DNA from: an uncultured Porphyromonadaceae bacterium
GTDB taxonomy: Bacteria > Bacteroidota > Bacteroidia > Bacteroidales > Muribaculaceae
Assembly: GCA_947175645.1 (NCBI GenBank)
Contig: CAMWNP010000005.1
Span: 43,761 to 107,760, forward strand
DNA length: 64,000 nt
Direction of reading: 5' to 3'
In this document: positions 44,134 to 53,168 of the stretch, piece after piece
How positions within the stretch are numbered: position 1 is the stretch's first letter
Layout of the letters: every line of letters starts with the position of its first letter
Notes under the pieces: generated by a model
The model's input: only the letters and a program-made list of their open reading frames with translations
Told to the model about the DNA's origin: nothing
The model's database searches: none
Translations under genes and position numbers: made by a program

Positions 44134-44793
44134 TTATACTATCCGTCCGTCGCTGATGCGGATGATGCGGTTTGTCTGTTCTCCCACGCCGGGATCATGG
44201 GTGACGATGACGATTGTCATTCCTGAGTCATGGTTCAGGTCACGGAAAATTTTCATCACGTCGTGTGAGGTTTTCGAGTCGAGGGCGCCGGTGGGTTCGT
44301 CGGCGAGGATGATGTCAGGATTTGTAATCAGAGAGCGTGCTATGGCCACACGCTGCTTCTGGCCGCCTGAGAGTTCGCCGGGGAGGTGGTGGGCTCGGTC
44401 AGCGAGCCCCATGCGGTCAAGTTGCTCCATGGCCAGGATGTTACGTTTTTTTCGTGACACTCCCTGGTAGAACAGCGGGAGCGCCACGTTTTCCAGTGCG
44501 TTCTTGTAGTTGATCAGATTGAAGGACTGGAATACGAAGCCTATCATGCGGTTGCGGAGTTCGGCGGCACGGTTTTCTGACAGGTTCTTGATTAGAGTGC
44601 CGTTGAGGAAATATTCTCCGGAGTCATAGTTGTCAAGGATGCCGAGGATGTTCAGGAGGGTTGATTTTCCTGAGCCGGATGCTCCCATGATGGAAACGAG
44701 TTCTCCTTTTTCTATGTGGAGGTTTATTCCTTTGAGAACATGAAGCGGAACTATTCCGGGGTATGTTTTGTTGACGTCAATGAGTTTGATCAT
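44134..44793 (-). CDS. ABC transporter ATPase (MacB/LolD type)
   Basis: A 219-residue ATPase, first gene of the operon. Walker A is GASGSGKSTLLN, the signature LSGGQKQRVAIARSL, Walker B ILADEPTGALD, and the switch His is in IVIVTHDPGVGEQ. A FQSFNLINYKNALENVALPL segment follows the Q-loop. It powers the two FtsX-like permeases. The operon promoter is not obvious in the 400-base intergenic region, which holds the divergent queF leader. Confidence 0.94.
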   Translation of the reverse strand: MIKLIDVNKTYPGIVPLHVLKGINLHIEKGELVSIMGASGSGKSTLLNILGILDNYDSGEYFLNGTLIKNLSENRAAELRNRMIGFVFQSFNLINYKNALENVALPLFYQGVSRKKRNILAMEQLDRMGLADRAHHLPGELSGGQKQRVAIARSLITNPDIILADEPTGALDSKTSHDVMKIFRDLNHDSGMTIVIVTHDPGVGEQTNRIIRISDGRIV

Positions 44794-44888
44794 TCTTATT
44801 GAAGTTATGTTTTTTTGCCTGTTTATGGGGTTAGACGCGGGAATGTGTCAAAAAGTTGCACCGGAAGTTCAAAAAAGTGATACGGGAA

Positions 44889-44920
44889 TTTGGAGATTCA
44901 AACAAAAAGCGATAATTTTG
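44889..44920 (+). promoter_or_regulatory. Perfect consensus promoter of the queF leader RNA
   Basis: TTTG at 44889-44892, exactly 20 bases, then TAATTTTG at 44913-44920. Transcription should begin near 44925-44930, about 265 bases before queF. Confidence 0.85.
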
Positions 44921-44924
44921 TGTT

Positions 44925-45175
44925 ATTAAAAGCAAGAGAGCACAACGGATACCACATCAAAGTTGATTGGGAAACTCATCAAATTTTTCTGAAATACCGA
45001 GACAAGCGTAGCCTTTCAATGGCGGGCCTCGCTCCCTTAGGGGATGGTGCCGCAAGGCAACCCGGAGGATTACAAAGAAGGTGAGCACTCAAATCCTGTC
45101 TATCGGAGTTTCATCGCATCCTTTGATGTGGCTCTTATAACGGAGACTGCCTTTTTGCGGCGGTCTCCTTTCTTG
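44925..45175 (+). ncRNA. Structured leader RNA or small RNA upstream of queF-queC, family not recognised
   Basis: A region of about 250 nt with its own consensus promoter and an intrinsic terminator. The ends pair: 44952-44962 (CCACATCAAAG) is the exact complement of 45121-45131, extended by AAGAG 44934-44938 with CTCTT 45132-45136. Inside, the loop of a small hairpin (stem TTGAT/ATCAA, 44964-44982) holds GAAACTC, complementary to GAGTTTC at 45106-45112, giving a possible pseudoknot; CCGAGACA (44997-45004) pairs with 45097-45106 around a two-base bulge. A GCAA-tetraloop hairpin lies at 45048-45059. The layout suggests a riboswitch or attenuator for the queuosine genes. I do not recognise it as a known preQ1 class. 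Confidence 0.6.
45142..45175 (+). terminator. Intrinsic terminator just before queF
   Basis: GGAGACTGCC (45142-45151) and GGCGGTCTCC (45159-45168) form a 10-bp stem with one G-T pair, followed by TTTCTTGTT. It ends about 20 bases before the queF ATG, the position expected for an expression platform. Confidence 0.7.
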
Positions 45176-45194
45176 TTACCCTATACGAATAATT

Positions 45195-45683
45195 ATGTCA
45201 AGAACCGATCAGCAATTGGAGGGTGTGACGCTTCTGGGCGACACCCGTGTGAAATATCCCGCGGAGTATGATCCGGGGATTCTGGAGACTTTCGTAAACA
45301 AGCATCCCGACAATGAGTATGTTGTCAGTTTCACTTGTCCGGAGTTCACTTCGCTTTGTCCGAAAACGGGTCAGCCGGATTTTGCGCGTATCATCATCAG
45401 TTATATTCCCCGGGAGCGGATGGTTGAGAGCAAGAGTCTGAAATTGTATCTTTTCAGTTTCAGGAATCATGGTGACTTTCATGAGGATTGCATCAATATA
45501 ATAATGAAGGATCTGGTGGCGCTGATGGACCCGAAGTATCTGGAGGTGCTGGGTCTGTTCACTCCGCGCGGCGGCATAGCCATCTATCCGTTCGCCAACT
45601 ATGGTGACGGGGAGCATCAGGCGATGGTGCAGCAGCGCCGCCTGCAGGCCTTCGAGTACGGAATTAAATCGCAGATGAAATGA
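45195..45683 (+). CDS. queF: NADPH-dependent preQ0 reductase
   Basis: A 162-residue enzyme that reduces preQ0 to preQ1 in queuosine synthesis. The active-site Cys is in [17 protein letters not shown], and the NADPH-binding QueF motif is [15 protein letters not shown]. The length fits the short (unimodular) type. It overlaps queC by four bases. It sits behind a long structured leader with an intrinsic terminator. Confidence 0.96.
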   Translation: MSRTDQQLEGVTLLGDTRVKYPAEYDPGILETFVNKHPDNEYVVSFTCPEFTSLCPKTGQPDFARIIISYIPRERMVESKSLKLYLFSFRNHGDFHEDCINIIMKDLVALMDPKYLEVLGLFTPRGGIAIYPFANYGDGEHQAMVQQRRLQAFEYGIKSQMK

Positions 45684-46315
45684 AGGATGCAGTTTTGATT
45701 TTGTCGGGAGGGATGGATTCCACCACACTCCTCTATGATTATCTGGACCGTGTGGCACTGGCGGTGACGTTCAACTACGGTTCAAACCACAATGCACGCG
45801 AAATTGAGTGCGCACGCTATCATTGCGAGCGTCTGGGCGTGGAGCATCTGGTGATAGATCTCGCCTTCATGGGTGAATATTTCCGCAGTTCGCTGCTTGA
45901 AGGGGCTGATGCGATTCCTGAGGGGAACTATGATGACGAGAACATGAGGTCGACCGTGGTCCCGTTCCGTAACGGCATCATGCTGTCAGTGGCGGCGGGG
46001 CTGACTGAGGACCGCGGGCTGAAATATGTGATGATGGCTAATCATGGGGGTGACCACGCGGTGTATCCTGACTGCCGTCCGGAGTTTGCCCGGGCGATGT
46101 CTGCGGCTATCGCTGCGGGAACATACGACGGGGTGGAACTTCTTGCTCCGTACACTGACCTGACCAAGGGTGAGATAGCCTGCCGTGGTGTGAAGGCGGG
46201 GGTGGATTATTCGCGTACCTACAGTTGCTATAAAGGGGGCGCGGAGCCGTGCGGCAAGTGTGGCACATGCCGTGAGCGCGCCGAGGCACTGGCTTTTGCC
46301 GGCATTAAGGAATGA
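45680..46315 (+). CDS. queC: 7-cyano-7-deazaguanine (preQ0) synthase
   Basis: A 211-residue ATP-dependent enzyme that converts carboxydeazaguanine and ammonia to preQ0, the step before QueF. The PP-loop is [14 protein letters not shown]. The C-terminal zinc-binding Cys are in [20 protein letters not shown]. Its ATG overlaps the queF stop. The gene ends one base before the stop of the convergent glycosyltransferase, with no space for a terminator. queD and queE are not nearby. Confidence 0.96.
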   Translation: MKDAVLILSGGMDSTTLLYDYLDRVALAVTFNYGSNHNAREIECARYHCERLGVEHLVIDLAFMGEYFRSSLLEGADAIPEGNYDDENMRSTVVPFRNGIMLSVAAGLTEDRGLKYVMMANHGGDHAVYPDCRPEFARAMSAAIAAGTYDGVELLAPYTDLTKGEIACRGVKAGVDYSRTYSCYKGGAEPCGKCGTCRERAEALAFAGIKE

Positions 46316-46316
46316 G

Positions 46317-47495
46317 TTAATTCCAGGTGTAGTTGCGCTGTCGCGTGATGTAGGCCCTTATTCTGTAATAAAGGTTGTAGAATGGGCGTATGAACATGAA
46401 CGGGAATGCCATCCACGGGTTTGCCTTTATGTGGAGGAGGTTTCCAATTTTCCGCCATGTTATTCCCATAACAATCCACTGGATGATGAACAGCAGGAGG
46501 GTGATGATGGCCGGTAGGAGGTTTGGGAGTGCCAGGATTGAAGCGGCGACTCCGCATCCGAGGAACAGCATTTTGGTCCATGATGCGGCCGACAGGGTTG
46601 CCGAACCACGGGAGGAGATGAACCGCGAGGTGAAGATGTGGCTTGTTTTGCTCAGCCGGTGTTCTTTGTGGGGGTTGTAGCAGTCCACCTGAATCTGGGC
46701 GTCGAAGGAGAGCACCGTGGCAATGTTTCTGCCTTGTGAGATTTCGCTTATGAAGATGTCGTCCTCACCGCCGTGCAGGTTGAGGGAGTTGCAGAATCCT
46801 TTGTTGTCGAAGAACAGGTGCTTGCGGTAGGCGAGGTTGCGGGTGTTGACACGATAGGGTTTTCCGGCAATGGCGAATGAGAGGTAGGCCACGGTGTCAA
46901 GGAGTGTGTCAAGGCGGTAGAATGAGCGGAGGGTTTCTTTCTGCAGGTCAATGTTGGTGGATGCGTGTCCGACAACAATGTCAGCGCCTGATGAGAATGG
47001 CTCGGACATCTGACGCAGCCAGCAGTCAGAGGGTATTTCGGTGTCGGCGTTGGTGAAGAATACCAGGTCGTGGCGTGCGGCTTTCACGCCGAGTGTTGTT
47101 GCGAGTTTCTTTCGGCTGAGCGAGTGTGAGTCCTGTGGAATGAAGGTCAGCCTGAGGTTTTTGTGGTGTGGCTTCAGGGCGTTGAACACATCTTTGACAT
47201 CCTCGCAGTTTCCGTCGTTTACCACGATTACTTCAAAGGGTGCGTCGTAGGTCTGTGAGAGGATTTGCGGCAGGAGGCGTTCGAGTTGGGTTGCGTTGTC
47301 GTGGCAGTAAACGATGATTGAAGCGGGGAGCAGGATTGTGTCGCCATGCTTCATTTCCCGGTTCTGGCGGTCGCACAGCAGTGCGGGACGCCTGAAAAAG
47401 TTTCGGAACAGCGTCAGAGTGAGTGCCGAGGCTAACAGACTGACAGTTAATAGTATGTAGATGTAGAACGGGAGATTGAGCGAAAATTGTGCCAT
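46317..47495 (-). CDS. Membrane-bound glycosyltransferase family 2
   Basis: A 392-residue GT2 protein: one N-terminal membrane helix (residues 8-30), the catalytic domain (about 50-270; IIVYCHDNATQLERLLPQIL, VFFTNADTEIPSDCW, GGEDDIFISEISQGRNIATV), and C-terminal helices (about 300-370). The start at 47495 (MAQFSLNLPFYIYIL) is fixed by a promoter box at 47515-47522; an in-frame ATG at 47558 lies upstream of that box. It is divergent from the exopolysaccharide cluster and may take part in it. Confidence 0.85.
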   Translation of the reverse strand: MAQFSLNLPFYIYILLTVSLLASALTLTLFRNFFRRPALLCDRQNREMKHGDTILLPASIIVYCHDNATQLERLLPQILSQTYDAPFEVIVVNDGNCEDVKDVFNALKPHHKNLRLTFIPQDSHSLSRKKLATTLGVKAARHDLVFFTNADTEIPSDCWLRQMSEPFSSGADIVVGHASTNIDLQKETLRSFYRLDTLLDTVAYLSFAIAGKPYRVNTRNLAYRKHLFFDNKGFCNSLNLHGGEDDIFISEISQGRNIATVLSFDAQIQVDCYNPHKEHRLSKTSHIFTSRFISSRGSATLSAASWTKMLFLGCGVAASILALPNLLPAIITLLLFIIQWIVMGITWRKIGNLLHIKANPWMAFPFMFIRPFYNLYYRIRAYITRQRNYTWN

Positions 47496-47514
47496 TATGG
47501 AGTGAAATTTTCTG

Positions 47515-47522
47515 CAAAAATA
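47515..47522 (-). promoter_or_regulatory. -7 promoter box of the GT2 gene, decides its start
   Basis: Minus strand TATTTTTG, exact consensus, 19 bases before the ATG at 47495. Confidence 0.6.
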
Positions 47523-47635
47523 GTGAAAAATATTTGAATGGAATATAATAAAATGCAATGTTCTTACGTTAGTTTCTAAGGTTGCCGTGCGGACTGGTCC
47601 GTGCGTGCCCCGTAAACCGTGTTATTTATCGCATT

Positions 47636-48439
47636 ATGAGAATAAAGAGATTTTTACCCCTGATGCTCCTCTCTCTGGCGCTGGCGAGTTGCACTACGAG
47701 CCGGTCCACACTCACATATTTTGATAATCATGAAACATTGATCGACTCGGCATATACGGTAGGCGACTACAATGTGAGGATTGTGCCGGATGATGAACTG
47801 GGCATATATGTTTCCTCGCTCAATCCGGCTGCTACGATTTATTATAATATGCCGGTGTCAGACCAGACGGTGCGCGGCGAGCAGCAGGTGAGCGCGGTTC
47901 CGCGTCTGCAGACCTATATTGTTGATTCCAAGGGAGATATTAATTTTCCGGTGCTCGGGCGGATCCATGTGAAGGGTATGACTACGGAAGAACTGGCGGC
48001 ATATCTGGCCGGACGTATCGGCGAGGATGTGGTTGATCCCACGGTCCGTGTGGAACTGATGAATTTTAACATCAATGTGATGGGTGAGGTCCGTCAGCCG
48101 GGAAGGATAAAGGTTCAGAACGAGCGTGTGAGCATTCTTGACGCGCTGGCGATGGCTGGCGACATGACGGAGTATGGCCGGCGTGAGAATGTGGTCCTGA
48201 TCCGTGAGGAGAACGGCAAGCGCACGGTCCACCGGTTGAATCTCAATGATGTCAGTGTTCTGGATTCACCTTATTTCTATCTTTGTCAGAACGATGTGGT
48301 TTATGTTGAGCCGAACGACATACGTCAGGAAAACTCAAAATACAATCAGAACAATTCTTATAAGATTTCGGTTGTGTCGACTATTGTGAGTGCGGCGTCG
48401 GTGATTGCGTCGCTTGTGATTGCGCTGACCGTGAAGTAA
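47636..48439 (+). CDS. Polysaccharide export outer-membrane lipoprotein (Wza-like)
   Basis: A 267-residue lipoprotein. The start at 47636 (MRIKRFLPLMLLSLALASC) gives a signal peptide ending in lipobox ALASC. The poly-export domain spans about 50-150 (DDELGIYVSSLNPAATIYYN, DSKGDINFPVLGRIHVKGMT), followed by an SLBB domain (VMGEVRQPGRIKVQNERVSI). A C-terminal hydrophobic stretch (VVSTIVSAASVIASLVIALT) would cross a membrane. It forms the channel through which capsule or exopolysaccharide leaves, working with the Wzc-like kinase 32 bases downstream. Confidence 0.92.
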   Translation: MRIKRFLPLMLLSLALASCTTSRSTLTYFDNHETLIDSAYTVGDYNVRIVPDDELGIYVSSLNPAATIYYNMPVSDQTVRGEQQVSAVPRLQTYIVDSKGDINFPVLGRIHVKGMTTEELAAYLAGRIGEDVVDPTVRVELMNFNINVMGEVRQPGRIKVQNERVSILDALAMAGDMTEYGRRENVVLIREENGKRTVHRLNLNDVSVLDSPYFYLCQNDVVYVEPNDIRQENSKYNQNNSYKISVVSTIVSAASVIASLVIALTVK

Positions 48440-48471
48440 TCTTAAACCTTGAACAGACACATTATATTATA

Positions 48472-50775
48472 ATGGAAAAGAAATTAAGCAATAACGATTT
48501 TTTCGATTTGCGCGGAACTCTCAATAAGTGGATGTCGAAGTGGTATTGGTTTGCCATTTCGGCATTTGTGTGTGTATCGCTCGTGTTTGTGTACACAAAG
48601 ATCAAGAAGCCTATTTATCTTGTGCAGGCCGATGTGCTTATCACGCCGGATGACGGGGGGAGCATCTCACCTCTGGGCGACCTGGGTCAGTTGTTCGGCA
48701 ACAGCGGTTACGTGCAGGATGAACTCTACGTGATCAGTGCGCACTCGGTCAACAAGGAGGTGGCGCGCCGGCTCAATCTGCATAAGGTCCACAGGGAGAA
48801 AGAGTTCATTCTGAGCGACTTCAAGTATGATGACTTCCAGGTTGACGTTTACAGCGAGGGGAGTGTGGCCGACACCCTCAGGATGGCTCTTCTGTTCAAG
48901 GTGAAGGTCAACAAGAAAGGGAAGGTGAGCGTAGAGGTCAAGGATGCGCTCAAGAATGAACTGGCTGATGTCACATCGGAGAGTTTCCCTGTTACGGTTG
49001 ACACCAAGTACGGCAAATTCGTTGTTGACAAAACAAAATATTTCAAGGCGGGCGAGGATCTGAAAACGAATATAGTGTTCATGGGCTATGACGCCCAGGC
49101 GGAGAATCTGTCAAGCGACCTGGACATCTATATCGCCGACCGTAAGTCAAATGTGATAAAACTGGGCATCGAGACGCAGAACATTGAGTACGGCAAGGAT
49201 ATCCTGAACGGTATCATAGCCATCTACAATGAGCGCGGGGTTGAGGAACGGGCGCTGAAGGCTCGTCAGACTCTTGAATTCATTGATGAGCGTCTGGCAA
49301 TGATTTCATCGGATCTCTCGGAGAGCGAATCGGATGTAGAGAAATATAAGAAGGAGAAAGGTATAGTGGATGTCGGTGCCGAAGCGGCATATCAGACGGG
49401 CAAGCGTGGTTCTGCCGAGGCGAAACTTGTGGAGGCGGAAACCCAACTTGACATTCTGAAGATGACCAAGGAGTTCCTGTCGAATCCCGGCAATCAGTAT
49501 GATCTTATCCCTACGTCGGTTGCCAATGAGGCACTGCAGGGAATAATCACCCGGTATAACGAGATGATCATGGCGCGCATCAATCTTCTGAACACGGCCA
49601 AGGAGTCGAACATCTCGGTTCAGCAACTGAACCAGCGTATAGGGGTGGTTCGCGGAAATATCATGGAAACTCTGGAGCGTACGCTTGATCAGCAGAGGCT
49701 GATTGTTTCCGACATACGCCGTCAACTGGGCGGAGCCAAGGGTGTGCTGGCCGGTGTGCCCACGCAGGAGAAGCAGTATCGCTCGCTTCTGCGTCAGCAA
49801 AGCGTGAAGGAGCAACTTTATCTGTTCCTGCTTCAGCGCCGTGAGGAAACCGCCATGCTGATAGCCAACTCCACTCCCAAGGCGATCATTGTGGACGAGG
49901 CATACGCGCAGCAGGAACCTCTGGGCATGAAGCGTTCCATGAAACTGTTCCTTGCGTTTCTTTTCGGACTGCTCATACCGGTGTTCATCTTCTGGCTGAT
50001 GGATCTGCTGAAGGACAAGTTCGGCACCACCGAGGAACTGCGCAAGCACACCGCGCTGCCTATTCTGGGAGAAATCTCGGTTGACCGCCGTGGCGATGCC
50101 CTTGCGGTCAAGGAGGGTGGCAGCAGCACCACAGCGGAACTGTTCCGCCTGATGCGCTCACAGTTGCAGTTCCTGATGCAGAATCCGGAGGACAAGGTGG
50201 TCATGGTCACGTCAACAATTCCGGGTGAGGGAAAATCATTCATCTCAATCAATCTCGCAGCCAGTCTGGCCATAGCCAAGAAGCGTGTGATACTCGTGGG
50301 TATGGACATCCGCAAGCCTCGTCTGGCCCAATATTTAGGTCTGCCTCCAACCAAGGGGCTGACGGAGTTTCTGGCTGATCCGGCCGTGACGGTGAAGGAT
50401 ATAATTCTTCCTGCTTCAGGCCAGATGAAGTTCGATGTGATCAGCGCGGGTCCTGTTCCTCCCAATCCTGCGGAACTGCTGCTCTCGGACAGGGTTGACG
50501 AACTGTTTGATGTTCTTCGCCGCGAGTATGACTACGTCATCATTGACTCCGCTCCCGTGGGTGTGATAAGCGACAGTTTCAATATTGTCAGGATAACTGA
50601 TGTCACAATCTTCGTGACACGTGCCAACCACACCAAGTTCTCTGACGTGAAATATATGAACCGTGTTGCCGAGGATCACCGCCTGAAGAATGTTTCCGTG
50701 GTTCTGAACGGAACAAAGGCACGTCAGGGCTACGGCTACGGCTACGGCGAGAAGAGGAAAAAAAAGAGAAAGTAA
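48472..50775 (+). CDS. Wzc-like polysaccharide co-polymerase and tyrosine autokinase
   Basis: A 767-residue inner-membrane protein that controls chain length and export. It has a Wzz domain with first helix near residues 26-46, a long coiled coil (about 270-450), and a second helix near 483-503. The cytoplasmic BY-kinase domain from about 560 has Walker A STIPGEGKSFISINLA, Walker A' ILVGMDIRKPRLAQYLG, and Walker B VIIDSAPVGVISD. The C-terminal tail is Tyr-rich and basic (GYGYGYGEKRKKKRK), the usual site of autophosphorylation. No separate phosphatase (Wzb) is adjacent. Confidence 0.94.
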   Translation: MEKKLSNNDFFDLRGTLNKWMSKWYWFAISAFVCVSLVFVYTKIKKPIYLVQADVLITPDDGGSISPLGDLGQLFGNSGYVQDELYVISAHSVNKEVARRLNLHKVHREKEFILSDFKYDDFQVDVYSEGSVADTLRMALLFKVKVNKKGKVSVEVKDALKNELADVTSESFPVTVDTKYGKFVVDKTKYFKAGEDLKTNIVFMGYDAQAENLSSDLDIYIADRKSNVIKLGIETQNIEYGKDILNGIIAIYNERGVEERALKARQTLEFIDERLAMISSDLSESESDVEKYKKEKGIVDVGAEAAYQTGKRGSAEAKLVEAETQLDILKMTKEFLSNPGNQYDLIPTSVANEALQGIITRYNEMIMARINLLNTAKESNISVQQLNQRIGVVRGNIMETLERTLDQQRLIVSDIRRQLGGAKGVLAGVPTQEKQYRSLLRQQSVKEQLYLFLLQRREETAMLIANSTPKAIIVDEAYAQQEPLGMKRSMKLFLAFLFGLLIPVFIFWLMDLLKDKFGTTEELRKHTALPILGEISVDRRGDALAVKEGGSSTTAELFRLMRSQLQFLMQNPEDKVVMVTSTIPGEGKSFISINLAASLAIAKKRVILVGMDIRKPRLAQYLGLPPTKGLTEFLADPAVTVKDIILPASGQMKFDVISAGPVPPNPAELLLSDRVDELFDVLRREYDYVIIDSAPVGVISDSFNIVRITDVTIFVTRANHTKFSDVKYMNRVAEDHRLKNVSVVLNGTKARQGYGYGYGEKRKKKRK

Positions 50776-50810
50776 TTCCGGACTGACCGGGATAGACGGG
50801 TGGTTGAACA

Positions 50811-52148
50811 ATGATTGAAAAGGAGAAATTCTATTATTGCTCTTTCTGCATAATCTTCTGGGTGCTGGCCATGTGGTCGTTTGTCACCCAGGAGATTCCG
50901 GGGCTTGGCGGATTGGTGACACCAATCCGTCTGGTCATTGATATGTTTGTGGTCACGGTTGGCGTGTCGGCGCTCAGGAACCGCAGGGATATTCTGGTGA
51001 TGGTTTCCTTTTTCCTGGTTTCTTTCGTATCCTCAGTTTTCGTGAATCATGAGTCGTTCCTGACTTATATCAACGGAATAAGGGAATTCATAGGACTGGT
51101 GTTTATGGCACCTCTGGTGCGCTATGTGCTTGCATCGCCCGGTGGCGGGGAATACAAGCGGAAAATCGACCGCCAGATACTGATATTTCTGATTCTGCAG
51201 GTAGTTGCGGTGCCTTACCAGGCAGTGAAATACGGGGTAGGCGACCATGGCGGCGGCACACTGGGTGACGGACTCTCCGGAGCATTGTCTACGATTGTAT
51301 ACTTCGCTACATTTTACCTTATTTCGCAGCGGTGGGATTCCGACAACTATTTCAGTTCGCTCAGGCAGAACTGGAAATATCTGTTGCTGCTGACGCCCAC
51401 GTTCCTTAACGAGACAAAAATCAGTTTCATTTATCTGTTCCTTTTCTTTGTGTTTCTCTTCTCCCTGAGTTGGAAGTCCGTGATAAAGGGGATAATGATG
51501 TCACCTCTGATAATATTGCTGTTGGGTGGACTCGGATATCTGTATCTGTATGCGGCCAAGATCGACGCGTCGTTTTTCATGGATGAGGAGTTCTATCAGG
51601 CTTATCTGTTCGGGGATGATGCCGACCGTTTGATTGAGTTCGGTGATAATTACGAGAATGGTGATTACTATGAACTGGAGGACCAGTGGGCAGTTGACCT
51701 TCCCCGTTTTTTCAAGATATTCCAGGCTCCCGAGTTGCTTGAACGCACTGACGGGGGACTGATATTCGGCGTGGGTAACGGTCAGTTCAAGGGTGGTAAC
51801 GCCCTGGATAAGACGGATTTCGCGCGCAAAAACGAACTGTGGTTCCGCGGAACCATTCCCATGCTGTTTGATTTGCTGATTCAGATGGGTATTCTGGGCG
51901 TGATATGGTTCGTATGCAATATAGTTTCGGCTATGTGTTACAGAAATAACCTCACGCCGATGAGCCTGAACCTGAAGGTCTACTTGACGGCGATCATCTT
52001 CATGCAACTGTTCTACGGGCAGTTGTGCACATATCTTGTCGTGGACCTGTTCCTTTTTTATGTTCTGTTCTGCTCCACTGATCTTGACGGACTTCATGCG
52101 GGGAGTGAAACGGAAGAGCCTGACAATTTAGAAATAAGCGAGTCATGA
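50811..52148 (+). CDS. O-antigen polymerase/ligase-like membrane protein (Wzy-type)
   Basis: A 445-residue hydrophobic protein with about ten to twelve helices and one large extracytoplasmic loop (about residues 255-355, DDADRLIEFGDNYENGDYYE), the layout of Wzy polymerases and O-antigen ligases. These families are very divergent, so the call rests on topology and on its place between Wzc and a GT2. It would join repeat units of the exported polysaccharide. Confidence 0.7.
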   Translation: MIEKEKFYYCSFCIIFWVLAMWSFVTQEIPGLGGLVTPIRLVIDMFVVTVGVSALRNRRDILVMVSFFLVSFVSSVFVNHESFLTYINGIREFIGLVFMAPLVRYVLASPGGGEYKRKIDRQILIFLILQVVAVPYQAVKYGVGDHGGGTLGDGLSGALSTIVYFATFYLISQRWDSDNYFSSLRQNWKYLLLLTPTFLNETKISFIYLFLFFVFLFSLSWKSVIKGIMMSPLIILLLGGLGYLYLYAAKIDASFFMDEEFYQAYLFGDDADRLIEFGDNYENGDYYELEDQWAVDLPRFFKIFQAPELLERTDGGLIFGVGNGQFKGGNALDKTDFARKNELWFRGTIPMLFDLLIQMGILGVIWFVCNIVSAMCYRNNLTPMSLNLKVYLTAIIFMQLFYGQLCTYLVVDLFLFYVLFCSTDLDGLHAGSETEEPDNLEISES

Positions 52149-53167
52149 GCAAGCCTAAGGTTTCTATCATAGTGCCGGTCTACAATGTGGCACCTTACTT
52201 TGACCAGTGCATGGACTCGCTTGTCAATCAGACTTATGAGAATATCGAGATTGTCGTTGTAGATGACGGGTCAACTGACGGGTCGGCTGAAAAGTGCGAT
52301 CAATGGAAGGCGCGTGACAGCCGCATTGTGTTGATTCACAAGCAGAACCAAGGTCTGGGAGAAGCCCGCAACACCGGTCTGGAGCATGCCTCCGGAGAGT
52401 ACGTGGGGTATGTTGACAGCGATGATTATGTCGACCGTGACTTTTACCGCCGGATGGTTGAGGCAGCCGTCGCCAACGATGCGGATGTGGTCCAGTGCAA
52501 CTACTATAAGGCGTTCAATGACGGCACGGTCAAGAAGATGGGCGATTTCACCGCCGTCAGAAATTTTTCGGGCGAGGAGTGTGTGGAACTCGCCGATGCC
52601 CTGGTCAACGGACACAACCGTCTGACAAAAGGGTTGCTCCATGCTGCGGTGTGGGTTTGTCTTTTCCGCAGGCAGGCCATCAACACCCGTTACCTCTCGG
52701 AACGCCTGGTGGGAAGCGAGGATATCCCGTTCAAGGCAAGTATCTTTCTGAACTGCAGGAGGATAACGTTTATTCCCGATCATCTGTGCTACTACCGTTA
52801 CAACGACAGTTCGCTGACGCGCCGATTCCGCTATGACCTTTTCACAAGATATGTGACGCTGACCGCGCATCTCAACGAACTCTTTCTCAGGATAACCGGC
52901 AGACCCCATCAGGCTGATTTCCTGATTCTGTACATGGGCGTGAACACCATCCGCGGGATGTATCTCTATAATTGCGACCCGGCTGACCGCCCTGCCTTGA
53001 TCAGGCGTCTGGTCAATGAACCGGTGTGGGACACGGTCCGTATTCAAACTGAATCGCTGGGGAGAGGTGAGAAACTTATTTACCGTTGCATCAGAAAGAA
53101 ACAGCCTGAACTGCTCAGGTTTGTGTCAACCTTATATTACACCATCCGCAAACTTCGTCCATCCTGA
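52145..53167 (+). CDS. Glycosyltransferase family 2
   Basis: A 340-residue GT-A enzyme with the classical opening VSIIVPVYNVAPYFDQCMDS, the nucleotide-binding DDGSTDGSAEKCDQW, and the DxD motif YVDSDDYVDRDFY. The C-terminal 120 residues are helical and basic. Its ATG overlaps the polymerase stop by four bases. It is probably the only glycosyltransferase of the compact cluster, so other enzymes from elsewhere must take part. Confidence 0.9.
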   Translation: MSKPKVSIIVPVYNVAPYFDQCMDSLVNQTYENIEIVVVDDGSTDGSAEKCDQWKARDSRIVLIHKQNQGLGEARNTGLEHASGEYVGYVDSDDYVDRDFYRRMVEAAVANDADVVQCNYYKAFNDGTVKKMGDFTAVRNFSGEECVELADALVNGHNRLTKGLLHAAVWVCLFRRQAINTRYLSERLVGSEDIPFKASIFLNCRRITFIPDHLCYYRYNDSSLTRRFRYDLFTRYVTLTAHLNELFLRITGRPHQADFLILYMGVNTIRGMYLYNCDPADRPALIRRLVNEPVWDTVRIQTESLGRGEKLIYRCIRKKQPELLRFVSTLYYTIRKLRPS

Positions 53168-53168
53168 T

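Noticed and set aside
44890-45084. 64-codon frame starting in the queF promoter
   Set aside because: It begins within the promoter itself and its second half is the structured RNA region; no protein-like conservation is evident.
44925-45136. Known preQ1, SAM, TPP, cobalamin or fluoride riboswitch in the queF leader
   Set aside because: None of the conserved core sequences of those classes could be found, and the length is wrong for preQ1-I and preQ1-II.
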